Of a stretch of 64,000 nt of DNA, positions 9,524 through 18,687 are shown in pieces. Made by a program: the position numbers and the translations under genes. The first letter of the stretch is position 1, and every line of letters starts with the position of its first letter. A model generated the notes under the pieces. It made no database searches. It was not told the origin of the DNA and saw only the letters and a program-made list of their open reading frames with translations. Origin of the DNA: VRUE01 sp963824215 (GTDB lineage Bacteria > Actinomycetota > Thermoleophilia > Solirubrobacterales > 70-9); the NCBI GenBank assembly GCA_963824215.1, contig CAWGOE010000001.1:372001-436000 (forward strand), read 5' to 3'.

Positions 9524-9686
9524 CGCCCTGCCTCGTAACGTTGGCCGTGAAATGACGAGGCCCAGCCGTCGCCAGACAAGGACGCAGGGAGCCCGAATGG
9601 CAGCGCCATTTGGGCGACTGAGGACGCCGTATGGCGGCGATCTGGGGCCGTCATTTCCGGTCTGACGTTGCGAGGCAGGGCGCTAG
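9520..9686. repeat. Hairpin element D2 (largest copy, nested stems)
   Basis: Perfect 16-bp outer arms (9520-9535 and 9671-9686) extend imperfectly toward ACGTT. A second stem pairs GAAATGACG (9549-9557) with CGTCATTTC near 9650. The core AAGGACGCAGGGAGC starts at 9578, followed by a stem 9592-9601/9605-9614 (loop AGC) and GGGCGACTGAGGACGCCG. Compared with D1 the core stem has an A-U to G-C compensatory change. It fills the purA-TetR spacer. Confidence 0.88.
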
Positions 9687-9713
9687 GAACCAGAGGTGCT
9701 CTAAAGTCTTGAT

Positions 9714-10403
9714 GTGGCTTCCGGTAGACGCACCGCTAAGCTGAATGAGCGGCTGCCCCGGGGCCGTCATGGGCTACCGCGGGAGGCGGTGACGGAGTCC
9801 CAGCAGCGGCGAATTTTGCAGGCGATGATCGAGGTCGTCGCCGAGCGCGGCTATCCAGAGACGCGCGTGGTCGACGTGATCGGCGTAGCTGGCGTCTCGC
9901 GGAAGACCTTCTACGAGCTCTTCGCCAGCAAGGAGGACTGCTTCCTCGCCGCCTACGACGTCCTGCTCGGCAACTTGCTCGGCGACACCGCGCGCGGGTT
10001 CGAGTCCAAGCCTGGCGCGCCCTGGGCCGAGCGGGTCGCGGCGGGGCTGGCGGAGCTGCTCAAACACCTCGCTGAGCATCCTGACGAGGGGCGCTTTGCG
10101 ATTGTCGAGGTTCTCGCCGCCGGCCCAAAGGCTCTGGCTCGACGCGATGCCGCCCTGCGTCAGTTCACTGGGTTTCTCGATGCCGGCCGGGCGGAGACAT
10201 CGGTCGAGCTGCCGGGCATCACCTCGCTTTCCCTTGCCGGCGGCATCAACGAGCTGCTCTACAGCGAGATCCTCCACGGCGCCTCCGCTCGCCTTCCCAG
10301 CCGTCTCCCCGACCTGATGTTCTGGATAACGCTGCCGTTTCTTGGGCCCGACGGGGCCGCCGAAGAGCGCGAGCGGGTCCGCCTCTCGATGCTCGAGAGC
10401 TGA
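9714..10403 (+). CDS. TetR-family transcriptional regulator
   Basis: 229 residues from GTG. Residues about 28-74 form the TetR helix-turn-helix: RRILQAMIEVVAERGY, then VDVIGVAGVSRKTFYELFASKEDCFLAAY. The remaining ~150 residues are the usual helical ligand/dimer region with no family-defining motif. It lies directly upstream of the secreted four-cysteine genes on the same strand and near the MCE operon, so it could control envelope or lipid functions. That link is inferred from position only, and I could not identify an operator. Confidence 0.88.
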   Translation: MASGRRTAKLNERLPRGRHGLPREAVTESQQRRILQAMIEVVAERGYPETRVVDVIGVAGVSRKTFYELFASKEDCFLAAYDVLLGNLLGDTARGFESKPGAPWAERVAAGLAELLKHLAEHPDEGRFAIVEVLAAGPKALARRDAALRQFTGFLDAGRAETSVELPGITSLSLAGGINELLYSEILHGASARLPSRLPDLMFWITLPFLGPDGAAEERERVRLSMLES

Positions 10404-10479
10404 GGGTAAGCGGCCAGCGCCGCTCTTTTCCCCGCCGCTCGTGTTTATGCAGTTGCCGACACGGGGAGAGGAGATCGAT

Positions 10480-11274
10480 ATGCGTAGACAGATAGTTCTT
10501 GTGCTCGCGCTTGGCGCGCTTCTGGCGCTTGGCGCCGCGGCGATCGCCGGTGCCGCGAGCACCAAGATCCGAGCGGGCAATCTCGTCCTCACCTTTGGCG
10601 GCGCCGCTTCGCCGTCGAAGCTGCCGAAGACGAAGTACGCGCCCGTCAAAGCGACCATCTTCGGCAAGATCGCCACCTCCGACGGCACCCACCCCTCCGC
10701 CCTGCGGGAAACCATCGTCGACATCGACAAGGACGTCAAATTGACGGTCAAGGGGCTGCCGGTCTGTAAAGCCGGCCAGCTGACCGCGCGCAACACCGCG
10801 GCCGCGAAGAAGGTCTGCGGGAAAACCGTCCTCGGCACTGGAATCGCGCACGCCGAGATTGCCTTTCCCGAACAGCCGCCGATCAAGGTGACCAGCCCGA
10901 TCACCGTCTTCAACGGCGGCGGCAGCGGCAGCAACTCGAAACTGCTGATCCACACCTTCCTCACGGTTCCGGTGCCGGCCGCGATCGTCACCCAGGTCAA
11001 GGTCTCGAACCGAGGAACCGGCGTCCTCGCCGTCGCCAAGGTCCCGGTCATCGCCGGCGGCAGCGGCTCGGTGCTCGATTTCAACTTCAAGCTTGGGCGC
11101 ACCTACAGCTACAAGGGCAAGAAGCTGTCCTACTCGATGGCGAAATGCCCTGACGGAGTCTTCAAGGCGAAGACGACGAAAACCCTGTTCAAGAACGAAG
11201 CGAAGGTTCCCGGTGTCGCGCCGAAAACGATCCTCAAGGGCGGGCTGGCGGTTCCCTGCACGCCGAAGGGATAA
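10480..11274 (+). CDS. Secreted four-cysteine family protein, copy 1
   Basis: 264 residues with a signal peptide: MRRQIVLVLALGALLALGAA, with likely cleavage near AGAAS. The mature part looks all-beta and carries four cysteines, in the contexts GLPVCKAG, AAKKVCGK, AKCPDGV and AVPCTPK, suggesting two disulfides. The start is ATG at 10480, because GGAGAGGAG sits about 7-15 bases upstream. The same frame is open further upstream but reads unlike copy 2. Homologous copies are at 11373, 25107, 25930 and 37076, with a broken one at 12259. No biochemical function is known to me. The copies cluster around MMPL and MCE genes, pointing to the cell envelope. Confidence 0.8.
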   Translation: MRRQIVLVLALGALLALGAAAIAGAASTKIRAGNLVLTFGGAASPSKLPKTKYAPVKATIFGKIATSDGTHPSALRETIVDIDKDVKLTVKGLPVCKAGQLTARNTAAAKKVCGKTVLGTGIAHAEIAFPEQPPIKVTSPITVFNGGGSGSNSKLLIHTFLTVPVPAAIVTQVKVSNRGTGVLAVAKVPVIAGGSGSVLDFNFKLGRTYSYKGKKLSYSMAKCPDGVFKAKTTKTLFKNEAKVPGVAPKTILKGGLAVPCTPKG

Positions 11275-11372
11275 CAGCAACTCAAACCCCTCGCTGCTAG
11301 CTTTTGGCGTGGGACAAATGGCTTTCGATGGCGCAGCTCAGACGGGCAGGGCCAAAAAGGAGAGAGAACAGA

Positions 11373-12167
11373 ATGCGTAGAAACTTGATGCTTGCGCTCG
11401 CGCTGGCAGGGGTGCTGTCGCTTGGCGTCGCGGCCGTAGCCAGCGCCGTGCAGACCACGTTGCGTGCCGGCAACCTCGTCGTCACCTTCGGTGGGACCAC
11501 GTCGCCGAAGGCGATGCCGAAGAACGACTACACGCCGGTCACCACGAACATCTTCGGCAAAATCAGCACCAGCGACGGGACGCACCCGTCGGCACTGCGC
11601 CAGGTCGATTTTGACATCGACAAGGACGTGAAAATCAACGTCAAAGGCTTCCCGTTCTGCAAATCGGGTGAGCTGACGGCACGCGACACCAAAGCCGCGA
11701 TGAAAGTCTGCGGGGACGCGGTCCTCGGTAGCGGCGTCGCTCACATCGAGGTCGCCTTCCCCGAACAAAAACCGATCCTCGTGACCAGCCCAATCACCAT
11801 CTTCAGCGGCGGCGAAAGCGGCGGCAAGGTGAAGCTGCTGATCCACGTCTTCCTCACGGTTCCGGTCCCGGCCGCGATCGTGACCGACGTGACGATCACG
11901 AAGAAGGGCACTGGAATCGCCACTGTTTCGAAAGTCCCGGTGGCAGCCGGTGGCAGCGGCTCGGCGATCGACTTCAAATTCAAGTTGGGCAAGACCTACT
12001 CCTACAAAGGCAAGAAGTACGGCTACTTCGAAGCCAAATGCCCGGATGGCGTCTTCAAAGCCAACGTGAAGAAAGTTCTCTTCAAGAACGAAGCCAAGGT
12101 TCCCGGCGTCGCCCCCAAGACCGAATTGAAGGGTGGCCTCGCCGTCCCCTGCACGCCGAAAGGCTAG
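11373..12167 (+). CDS. Secreted four-cysteine family protein, copy 2
   Basis: 264 residues, exactly the same length as copy 1 and closely similar throughout. It starts with signal peptide MRRNLMLALALAGVLSLGVA, and the mature chain carries KGFPFCKSG, MKVCGDAVLGSG, AKCPDGVF and AVPCTPKG. An AAAAGGAGAG site precedes the ATG at 11373. A perfect intrinsic terminator follows 35 bases after the stop, so this gene ends the two-gene unit. Its 3' part (12019-12089) is identical at 70 of 71 bases to the pseudogene downstream, a sign of recent duplication or gene conversion. Confidence 0.82.
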   Translation: MRRNLMLALALAGVLSLGVAAVASAVQTTLRAGNLVVTFGGTTSPKAMPKNDYTPVTTNIFGKISTSDGTHPSALRQVDFDIDKDVKINVKGFPFCKSGELTARDTKAAMKVCGDAVLGSGVAHIEVAFPEQKPILVTSPITIFSGGESGGKVKLLIHVFLTVPVPAAIVTDVTITKKGTGIATVSKVPVAAGGSGSAIDFKFKLGKTYSYKGKKYGYFEAKCPDGVFKANVKKVLFKNEAKVPGVAPKTELKGGLAVPCTPKG

Positions 12168-12202
12168 TAGCGACTGAGTACCCGTCGAAAGACGAGCTGA
12201 AA

Positions 12203-12229
12203 GGGGCGGCCGAGAGGCCGCCCCTTTTT
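12203..12229 (+). terminator. Intrinsic terminator after copy 2
   Basis: A perfect 9-bp GC stem GGGGCGGCC (12203-12211), loop GAGA and GGCCGCCCC (12216-12224) are followed by TTTTT (12225-12229). It is the clearest canonical terminator in the window and lies on the strand of the two secreted-protein genes. Confidence 0.92.
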
Positions 12230-12258
12230 GCGCGCCCTGCAACTGCTCTCAGCATGGG

Positions 12259-12812
12259 ATGCGCATGGGTCTGCTTTTAGTGCTTGTCGTTGCGGCTACC
12301 CGTGTGCAAACGACGGGCGATCGACGCGGTCGACACCGAGGGGCGGCGAGAGCTTGCGCGAAGGCCCTGGTCGGACGGGGCGAGGCCACCGTCGAACTGG
12401 CCTTTCCCGAAAACGCGCCGAGATCGCTTTCAACCCGGCTCCTCGTCTTCAATGCCGGCGAGAGAAGCGGGGTGACCAAGCTCCTGGTCCACGCATTCAT
12501 CTCGATACCGGTTCCCACCGCCCTCCTCAGCGTCGTCACCGTCTCCAGGCAAGGCTCCTGGCTCAGGACGACCTTCGAGATCCCTGTCATCGTCGAAGGC
12601 TACGGCTCGTTGCTCGACTTCAAATTCAGGCTCGGCAAGACCTGCTCCTACAAAGGCAGAAATACGGCTACTTCGAAGCCAACTGCCCGGATGGCGTCTT
12701 CAAAGCCAACGTGAAGAAAGTTCTCTTCAAGAATGAAGCGAGAGTCCCCGGAGTTGCCGTGCAGACCGTGATGAAGGGCGGCATCGCCGCCCCCTGCACG
12801 ACGCGGGGCTGA
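12259..12812 (+). pseudogene. Broken third tandem copy of the secreted four-cysteine family
   Basis: Pieces of the family appear in order but in three frames. LPVCKRRAIDAVDTEG starts near 12293. ATVELAFPENAP and then FEIPVIVEGYGSLLDFKFRLGKTCSYKG run to about 12657. From about 12660 the frame is KYGYFEANCPDGVF to the end GGIAAPCTTRG. The signal peptide and first third are missing. Against copy 2, the sequence just before 12663 has lost a base, which causes the last shift. The 3' end is nearly identical to copy 2. It is convergent with the MCE operon, ending 11 bases from mceF. Confidence 0.85.
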
Positions 12813-12823
12813 CGACCGACCTC

Positions 12824-14367
12824 CTATTCGCCCTGTTCGAACGTGTGCTGGTAGCTGGTCGCGGGACCGCTGCCGTAGATCGGCTCGAAGGGGGCCTGCG
12901 GGCTGCAGCCGGGGGCGGGGATCGTGGTCGAGGAGTCCTGTTCGGCGAAGGCGTATTTCTTCAGCCGCTGGTAGAAGGCAGTGGCTTTGGTGACGTCGTT
13001 TTCGGTGCGGGCGTTGAAGATGGGGTCGTTCGGGGTGTCGGTGGGGAGCGTCGCGGTTATCCCCGAGCTGCACTGACGGGTGTCAAAGCTGAGCAGGCCT
13101 TTGGCCAGCCGCTTTGAGGCCAGCGGCTGGGGGTAGGCGCTGGTGCGGTTGGCGGTGAGGCGACTGGGGTAAGTCGCCAGGGATTCCGGTCCGAACGGGC
13201 CCATCGCGCGCAGGAAATGAGTCTGTTCGCCGTTGGGGAGCAGGTAGACACCTTTACTCGCCGCCGCGACGTTCCCCATCAGCGCCGTGACCTCGTTCTT
13301 GTACAGACCGAGCCCGGTGAGCAGCGGGTTCAGATTACGCAGGAAGGGATCGATCGCGCGCAGGAGAATGGGGAAATCGCCGCGGAGGAATTTGCGCAGC
13401 GAGGAGAAGCCGGACGGCGCCCGGTCGATCACGGTTTCGAGACCTTCGAAGAGCCCCTTCGCCTGCGGGGCGAGGTTGGAGAAAGCGATCAACGTCGGCG
13501 AGAGCCTTCGGCCGCCGGCACCAGCTGACGGAACAGAGGATTGGTATTGAGGGCGAACTCTTTGAGCCTGTTGAAGGTGAGCCGCTGCTCGTCCTCGAAG
13601 GTCGGGAACGCTCGGAACAGCGCTTCGATGTCGCGGTTGCGCGCCGCGGTCGTCGTCCATACCGCATCGGAGTTGCGGATCAGCTCGGCCAGCTCGCCTT
13701 CGCGCCCGCGCAGGGCACGGAAGGTGGCCGCCCCGTTGCGGAACAGTTGCTCGACAGCGAGGCGCTGCGTGTCGAGCACACGGAAGAGGTCGTCGACTTC
13801 GGAGAAGAAGGGCTCGAATTCGCCAAATGCATTGGAAAGTGACTGGCCGCGCCCGGCGATCGCCACCGCCCCTTCCTGCATCCATTCCTGGAAGGCCGCC
13901 CGCGTGCGCGTGTCGAAGGTGCGGAAGATCTCGTCGAGCTGGGCCGATTCGGCGACGTTGGCGCGCGCCAGGGTGCCGCCGTCGGGAAGCTGCGGCCCGT
14001 TGGCGTCGCCGGGGGTCAGCTCGACATAGGTCTCGCCAAGCAGCGTCTTGGTGCGCAGGATCGCCCGCGTGCCCTTGGGGATCGGCGCGTACTTGTCTTC
14101 GATCTTGATCGTCGCCATAGCTTCCTGGCCGTCAGGCGAGGTCTCGATCGTCTGCACTTTGCCGACGGAGACGCCGGAGATGCGCACGTCGGACTGCTGG
14201 GCGAGCTGGGTCGCCTCCTGGAAGGGAACCTTGAGCTCATAGGACTTCGCTTTGAACGGGGTCGGGCCGCCGAAGGTGATCCAGAGGAAGAGCAGGATGC
14301 CGAAGCACGACAGAGCGAAGCCGGCGATGACGAGGAGCTGCGCGGTGCTGGGGGCTCGCTTGCTCAT
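12824..14367 (-). CDS. MCE-family protein, sixth in operon (mceF position), frameshifted
   Basis: Two overlapping frames together make one MCE protein. The N-terminal part (start 14367) has a membrane anchor (LLVIAGFALSCFGILLFLWI), the MCE domain (YELKVPFQEATQLAQQSDVRI to LLGETYVELTPG) and helical regions, but ends at LVPAAEGSRRR. The rest of the gene continues in another frame from LSPTLIAFSNLAPQAKGL to the stop at 12824. One missing base in the GG run near 13506 would restore AAEGLSPTL. MCE proteins bind and channel lipids outside the membrane. The start overlaps the previous stop (ATGA). Confidence 0.85.
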
Positions 14368-15779
14368 GATTCAGGCCCACACTGCGATCCGTTCGGACCC
14401 GATTGTGGATCCCTCGGAATCGGCGGAAGCTCGTCGGGGGCAGGGAGACGGGCGCCCTGGAGGATGGTGTTCAGATAGGGCTTGAGCGGGGCGACTCCGT
14501 AGGCGAGGTAGGACCCGTTGCAGGTGATCATGATCAGGCCGCGTCCGATCGGCCCACCGGCATCGGTCAGGTTGAAGCTCGCGTTGATGTTGTGGTTGAG
14601 CCACGGCAGGTAGAAGAGATAGCTCTCGCGGCTGCCTTTCGGCTTGTAGGCGAGCGTGTTGAGGAAGCTGTTGAGGGCGCCTAGCGAGTTGCCGAAACCG
14701 CTGACCGACGTCTTCAGATCAGACGAGCCTTCGTTGAGGTGGGTGAGCACCGGCCGCACCTGGCGGGTGGAGGGGCGAATCTGGTCGCGGATCGGGGCAG
14801 TGGTCTGCCTGAATAGGCGCTCGTTCGCCTTGAAGGCAGGCACCGAGGCCTGCGCCTGCGGGATCAGGCCCAAGAGGGCCGGGCGCGCCGCGACCGAGAA
14901 CTTGTTGGAGCTGACCAAAGCCGAGCGCAGAGCGGTGAGGGTCGAGGGGAGCTCGACCAGCGATTCCTGGATTGCTTGCTGCTGATTGGCGAAGTTGCCG
15001 AGGGCACCCTTCGAGGCGCTGACGAAACGTTCGAGCTCGGCGTCGCGGCGACCCAGTTCGGCGGTTAGCTCGCCAAAGCTGTGGATCGTGCGGGCGAGGG
15101 CTACGCGGCGCTGGGCGACGGCGCGGTTGAGGTCGGCAATGTAGTGGGCGAAGGGCTGCAGGCGGCGGAATGCGCCGGAGAGCTGACGGCCGCGGCCGCC
15201 GATTCCCTGGGCGCCGCCGGCGACGAGCAGCTGGATGTATTGCTGCGTGTCTTTGTCGAGCGTGGAGAGGAACGCTTCGAATTGGATGCTCGGTTCGGTG
15301 CGCGAGAGCGGGAAGCGGTGGCCCGCCTCGACGTGGCGCTTGCCGCTGCCGGGGTCGATCTCGATCGTCATGTCGTTGAGGTTCGTTTTCGGCCGCAGCA
15401 GCAGGTTGGCGTTGGGGTGGATCAGCTCGAGGTACTTGGGCTCGATGTCCATCCCGACCACCGCGTGACCGTCTTCGAGTTCGACCGAGGAGATCTTGCC
15501 GACCTGGATGCCGGCGATCACGACCGCCTGGCCCTGCCCGGGGGTGACCGCCTGGGCATTGCTGAAGTCCGCGGATAGCTCGACGAAGTCTTCGCCGACA
15601 AACGGTGCCCAGGACGGCAGTGAGGCTTTCTGCTGGGTGAAGATCCACAGCGTCATCACGATCGCGACCACGGTGAGGACGGCAATCGCGACCGTGTCTT
15701 TGCCGCGGCCGCGTGACTGGCGCGCCAGCGAAGCGCGAAAGTGTTTCCACCGGCTCACGTTGGGGTCGCGCTCGCTCAT
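14364..15779 (-). CDS. MCE-family protein, fifth in operon (mceE position)
   Basis: 471 residues. A cytoplasmic basic N-terminus is followed by one membrane span (VAIAVLTVVAIVMTLWIFT, about 31-49) and an MCE domain (about 60-150: LSADFSNAQAVTPGQGQAVVIAGIQVGKISSVEL to NLNDMTIEIDPG). A long helical region and a distinct C-terminal tail with two cysteines (ITCNGSYL and the end SQCGPES) follow. No lipobox is visible, unlike some actinobacterial MceE proteins, so it is probably anchored by its N-terminal helix. It overlaps both neighbours by four bases. Confidence 0.88.
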   Translation of the reverse strand: MSERDPNVSRWKHFRASLARQSRGRGKDTVAIAVLTVVAIVMTLWIFTQQKASLPSWAPFVGEDFVELSADFSNAQAVTPGQGQAVVIAGIQVGKISSVELEDGHAVVGMDIEPKYLELIHPNANLLLRPKTNLNDMTIEIDPGSGKRHVEAGHRFPLSRTEPSIQFEAFLSTLDKDTQQYIQLLVAGGAQGIGGRGRQLSGAFRRLQPFAHYIADLNRAVAQRRVALARTIHSFGELTAELGRRDAELERFVSASKGALGNFANQQQAIQESLVELPSTLTALRSALVSSNKFSVAARPALLGLIPQAQASVPAFKANERLFRQTTAPIRDQIRPSTRQVRPVLTHLNEGSSDLKTSVSGFGNSLGALNSFLNTLAYKPKGSRESYLFYLPWLNHNINASFNLTDAGGPIGRGLIMITCNGSYLAYGVAPLKPYLNTILQGARLPAPDELPPIPRDPQSGPNGSQCGPES

Positions 15780-17281
15780 GGATTCACCACAGTCATGTTG
15801 GGGGCGGCCACTTCGCCGAGCGGGCCGTTGACGTCGGGCACCGGCTGGGTCGAGCAGCGGACGTCGGGCTTTTTCGGCGGGCGGCCGCCCGGTCGCGGCT
15901 GCAGGCCGAGCGGCGCTTCGACCGTGTGCGCCCAGTTCTGTTTGTCGGTGGTCAGGTTGCCGTTCGGCGCCTCCTGCTTGACCAGGGTGTCGCCACCCCC
16001 TGGCTGCAAGCGCAGGTAATGGCCGTTGCCGTCGAAGTTCTGGCCCCAGCCGGCGAAGTTAGCCAGGTAATAGAAGAACTCGCGGTAGTTGGGCCCGGTT
16101 TTGAAGCTGTCCTCGATCGTCTGGTTGCCGGTCGGCACGAACACCCGCGAGGTGCAGAGGCTGATCCGGTTGACCTGGGGAATCGTGTTTGCCTTGCCAG
16201 CCTGCGCTGAGCCGGCCAGGCCAGGAGTCGATTCGCGCAGCAGCCTGGCAACGCCGCCGGCCTCTTTGCCGGAGAGCAACGGTCGCGCCTGGGCGAGCCA
16301 CGGTTCCGCGGCCGAGATCAAGGCGGGCAGCTCTGCAACAGCCGGGCGGAACTCGATCGCCCAGGCGCGCAGCGGCGGCAGGGAGCTGTTGAGGCTGGCC
16401 AACGACTTGCGGCCAATCTTCAGCGTCGGCGCCAAGCGCTGCACGGTCGTCGAGAGGTTCTCCGACTGGGCGGCAAGGGCGCCGGTGAAGGTGTCGAAGT
16501 TGACGATCAGGCCTTCAAGGTCGGCCTCTTGGCGAGCGAGGGCGCCGAAGGTACGCCCGGCGCTGGCGACCAGGCGCGAGAGATCGCCGGAGCTGGTGCC
16601 GAGGAAGGCATTCGTCACCTGGGCGCTGTAGCGGCCCGCCGGGCCGCCGTAGAGAAGGGCTCCGTTGAGGCCTTCGGCGCCCGTCTTGCCTTTCACCTCG
16701 GGCAGCTGGGTCGCGTCTTCGGCCGCGGTCGGCTTGTGGGTTAGCGCCGTGCCAAAGCTACTCAGCAGCCGGCTGAGGTCGGCCCGCACCGGCGCCTGCA
16801 GCGCGGTCAGGATCTCGTCGAGCTGGACGCCGGTCGAGGTGTGGCTGACGGGGATCGTCGCGTCGCTGTCGAGCTCCGTGGCGCTGGGGCTGCCCGGATC
16901 GAGCTCGATGAAGAAGTTGCCCTCGAGGAAGATCCGCGGCCGGATCGTGGCGAATGCGTCCTCGTGGATCGGTCGGCCCTCGCCGGCAACGGTGAAGGTG
17001 ACCTCGGTGTTGTCGCCGTCGCGGCCGACCTCGATCACTTTGCCGACATCGACGCCGGCGATCCGCACGGGGGAGTTCGTCGAGATGTTGACCCCGTTGG
17101 AGAAGGTTGCGTTGAGCGTGTAGCCGTGGCCGGTGAAAGGAATGTGTTTGGTGAAGGCCAAGTAGGGGCCGACGGTGAAGACGAGGATGAAGAGCACCGC
17201 GATCATCGCGTTGCTCGGCCGCCACTTGAAGCGGCTCTCGGTGGCCCCAACCCTGGTGTCTCGCTCCGGAAGGCGTCCCAT
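15776..17281 (-). CDS. MCE-family protein, fourth in operon (mceD position)
   Basis: 501 residues with N-terminal anchor (AMIAVLFILVFTVGPYLAF, about 25-43) and MCE domain (LNATFSNGVNISTNSPVRIAGVDVGKVIEV to FLEGNFFIELDPG). A helical barrel-like region follows. Near the C-terminus the motif NFDGNGHYLRLQPGG resembles YDGNGHYARAQ of the first MCE protein in this operon, and the tail is Pro-rich with two cysteines. The start ATG shares one base with the preceding TAA (TAATG). It is intact and of normal family length. Confidence 0.9.
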   Translation of the reverse strand: MGRLPERDTRVGATESRFKWRPSNAMIAVLFILVFTVGPYLAFTKHIPFTGHGYTLNATFSNGVNISTNSPVRIAGVDVGKVIEVGRDGDNTEVTFTVAGEGRPIHEDAFATIRPRIFLEGNFFIELDPGSPSATELDSDATIPVSHTSTGVQLDEILTALQAPVRADLSRLLSSFGTALTHKPTAAEDATQLPEVKGKTGAEGLNGALLYGGPAGRYSAQVTNAFLGTSSGDLSRLVASAGRTFGALARQEADLEGLIVNFDTFTGALAAQSENLSTTVQRLAPTLKIGRKSLASLNSSLPPLRAWAIEFRPAVAELPALISAAEPWLAQARPLLSGKEAGGVARLLRESTPGLAGSAQAGKANTIPQVNRISLCTSRVFVPTGNQTIEDSFKTGPNYREFFYYLANFAGWGQNFDGNGHYLRLQPGGGDTLVKQEAPNGNLTTDKQNWAHTVEAPLGLQPRPGGRPPKKPDVRCSTQPVPDVNGPLGEVAAPNMTVVNP

Positions 17282-18687
17282 TATTCCTCGTTCACCGTGG
17301 TCGTACCCCAGAGTTCGGGGGCAGGTCCGATCACGGTCTCACCCGATACGTAGCGCTCGTTGCCCGCTTCGCAGACGCCGTCCTGTCCCGGCGCCGCGGT
17401 CCTCGGGTAGGGGTTGAAGTGGAGGTGGTTCTTCTTGTTCGGTCCGTTGGCGGGAGCGGAGGAGGGGGTCGACTCGGCGTTGGGGCCGTAAGGGGCCTCG
17501 AAGCCAACGGCGCTGAGCCAGTTGCCTTCACCGTTGCCCTCGCCGAAAGCGCTGGCGAGCTGTTCAAAGACCAGCGTGAGGTAGTTGCATTTGGTCTGCG
17601 CGGGGGCGATGAACTCGATCGCCGGCTTGAGCACTTCGTTGGTGTCGACGAACAGGTCGAGGCCGTTGAAGACGCCCGGCTCAGCCTGGAAGTCAAGTAG
17701 CGCTTCCGCGGTCGGGTTGAGTTGCGCGAACAGCTCGGGCGAGCGGTTGAGGGCGGGGATGCCTGCCCTCAGGGCGGCGTTGATCGTCGGCGAGGTCTCG
17801 CCAAGCGCCTTGGCGCCTGGTTTCAGCGCGGCGAAGAAACGCCCGCCGTTACGGAAGAAGGGCCGTAGCGCCGGCAGGTCGGCGGTGACCGCTTCGAGCG
17901 TCGGCGGCCCTTTGACGATCGTTTCCTGGATGTAAGGGCGGGCGACGCGGGCGAACGCGGCGAAGGTTCGGTCCAGGGCGACGAACATGCTGGCCTGGGT
18001 CGCGGCGACCGGGGCGACCGTTGCGGAAAGGTCCTCGAGCGCTTCCCAAAAGCCGCCGAAGTCGGTGCCAGGGGCGACCAGCGTGCGCAGGACAGGCTGA
18101 CTGTTTTCGGCGAGGCTGCGCAGGGCGCCGAGGGCAGCGTTGATCTGCGGGCCGCGGCCGGCAAAGGCGTTGCCAAAGCCGGCGTTGGTGCGCTGGATCG
18201 CCTTGCGGGTCGGCTCGTCGAACATGCTGAAGAACTGGTCGATGTCGACCGGTTCCGGCCGGGCGGCGCTGACCGGGATCGTTTCGCCGGCCTCAAGGGA
18301 GGTGGTGGAGTCGCCGGGGACGATCTGCAGGTACTTCAGGCCGAGCGGCGATTTGGGCCGGATGATCATCGTCGAGTTGACCGGAATCGGTTCGGCGCTT
18401 TTGTCGAGCTTGAGGTCGAGTTCAGCGACGACGGCGCCGTTGTCGAGCTGCACCGGCACCACCTCCCGGACCACACCGACGCGGGAGCCGCCGATCCGCA
18501 CCTCGTTGCCTTTGACTAGGGCGTTGGCGTTGGGCACCCGCGCCTTGAGGTCGTAGGTGGAGACGAAAGGCAGGCCGTTGTTGGCGTTGTAGGCGAGGAA
18601 GACGGCGACGATCACGACCAGCACCGTGACCGCGCCGACGATCACCGGGCTGCTCGCGACTCCCTGTATGCCGCTGCGGTTCCTCAT
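17281..18687 (-). CDS. MCE-family protein, third in operon (mceC position)
   Basis: 468 residues. It has an N-terminal anchor (VIVGAVTVLVVIVAVFLAYNA, about 15-35), an MCE domain (YDLKARVPNANALVKGNEVRIGG to LGLKYLQIVPGD) and a long helical region. The C-terminal part contains NGPNKKNHLHFNPYPRT and two cysteines. As an MCE subunit it would help form an extracytoplasmic lipid conduit with the five sister proteins. The start overlaps the stop of the preceding mce gene by four bases. No break or missing segment is seen. Confidence 0.9.
   Translation of the reverse strand: MRNRSGIQGVASSPVIVGAVTVLVVIVAVFLAYNANNGLPFVSTYDLKARVPNANALVKGNEVRIGGSRVGVVREVVPVQLDNGAVVAELDLKLDKSAEPIPVNSTMIIRPKSPLGLKYLQIVPGDSTTSLEAGETIPVSAARPEPVDIDQFFSMFDEPTRKAIQRTNAGFGNAFAGRGPQINAALGALRSLAENSQPVLRTLVAPGTDFGGFWEALEDLSATVAPVAATQASMFVALDRTFAAFARVARPYIQETIVKGPPTLEAVTADLPALRPFFRNGGRFFAALKPGAKALGETSPTINAALRAGIPALNRSPELFAQLNPTAEALLDFQAEPGVFNGLDLFVDTNEVLKPAIEFIAPAQTKCNYLTLVFEQLASAFGEGNGEGNWLSAVGFEAPYGPNAESTPSSAPANGPNKKNHLHFNPYPRTAAPGQDGVCEAGNERYVSGETVIGPAPELWGTTTVNEE

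Noticed and set aside
10342..10480. Upstream start for secreted copy 1
   Set aside because: It would overlap the TetR gene and bury the signal peptide; a strong ribosome site sits right before 10480.
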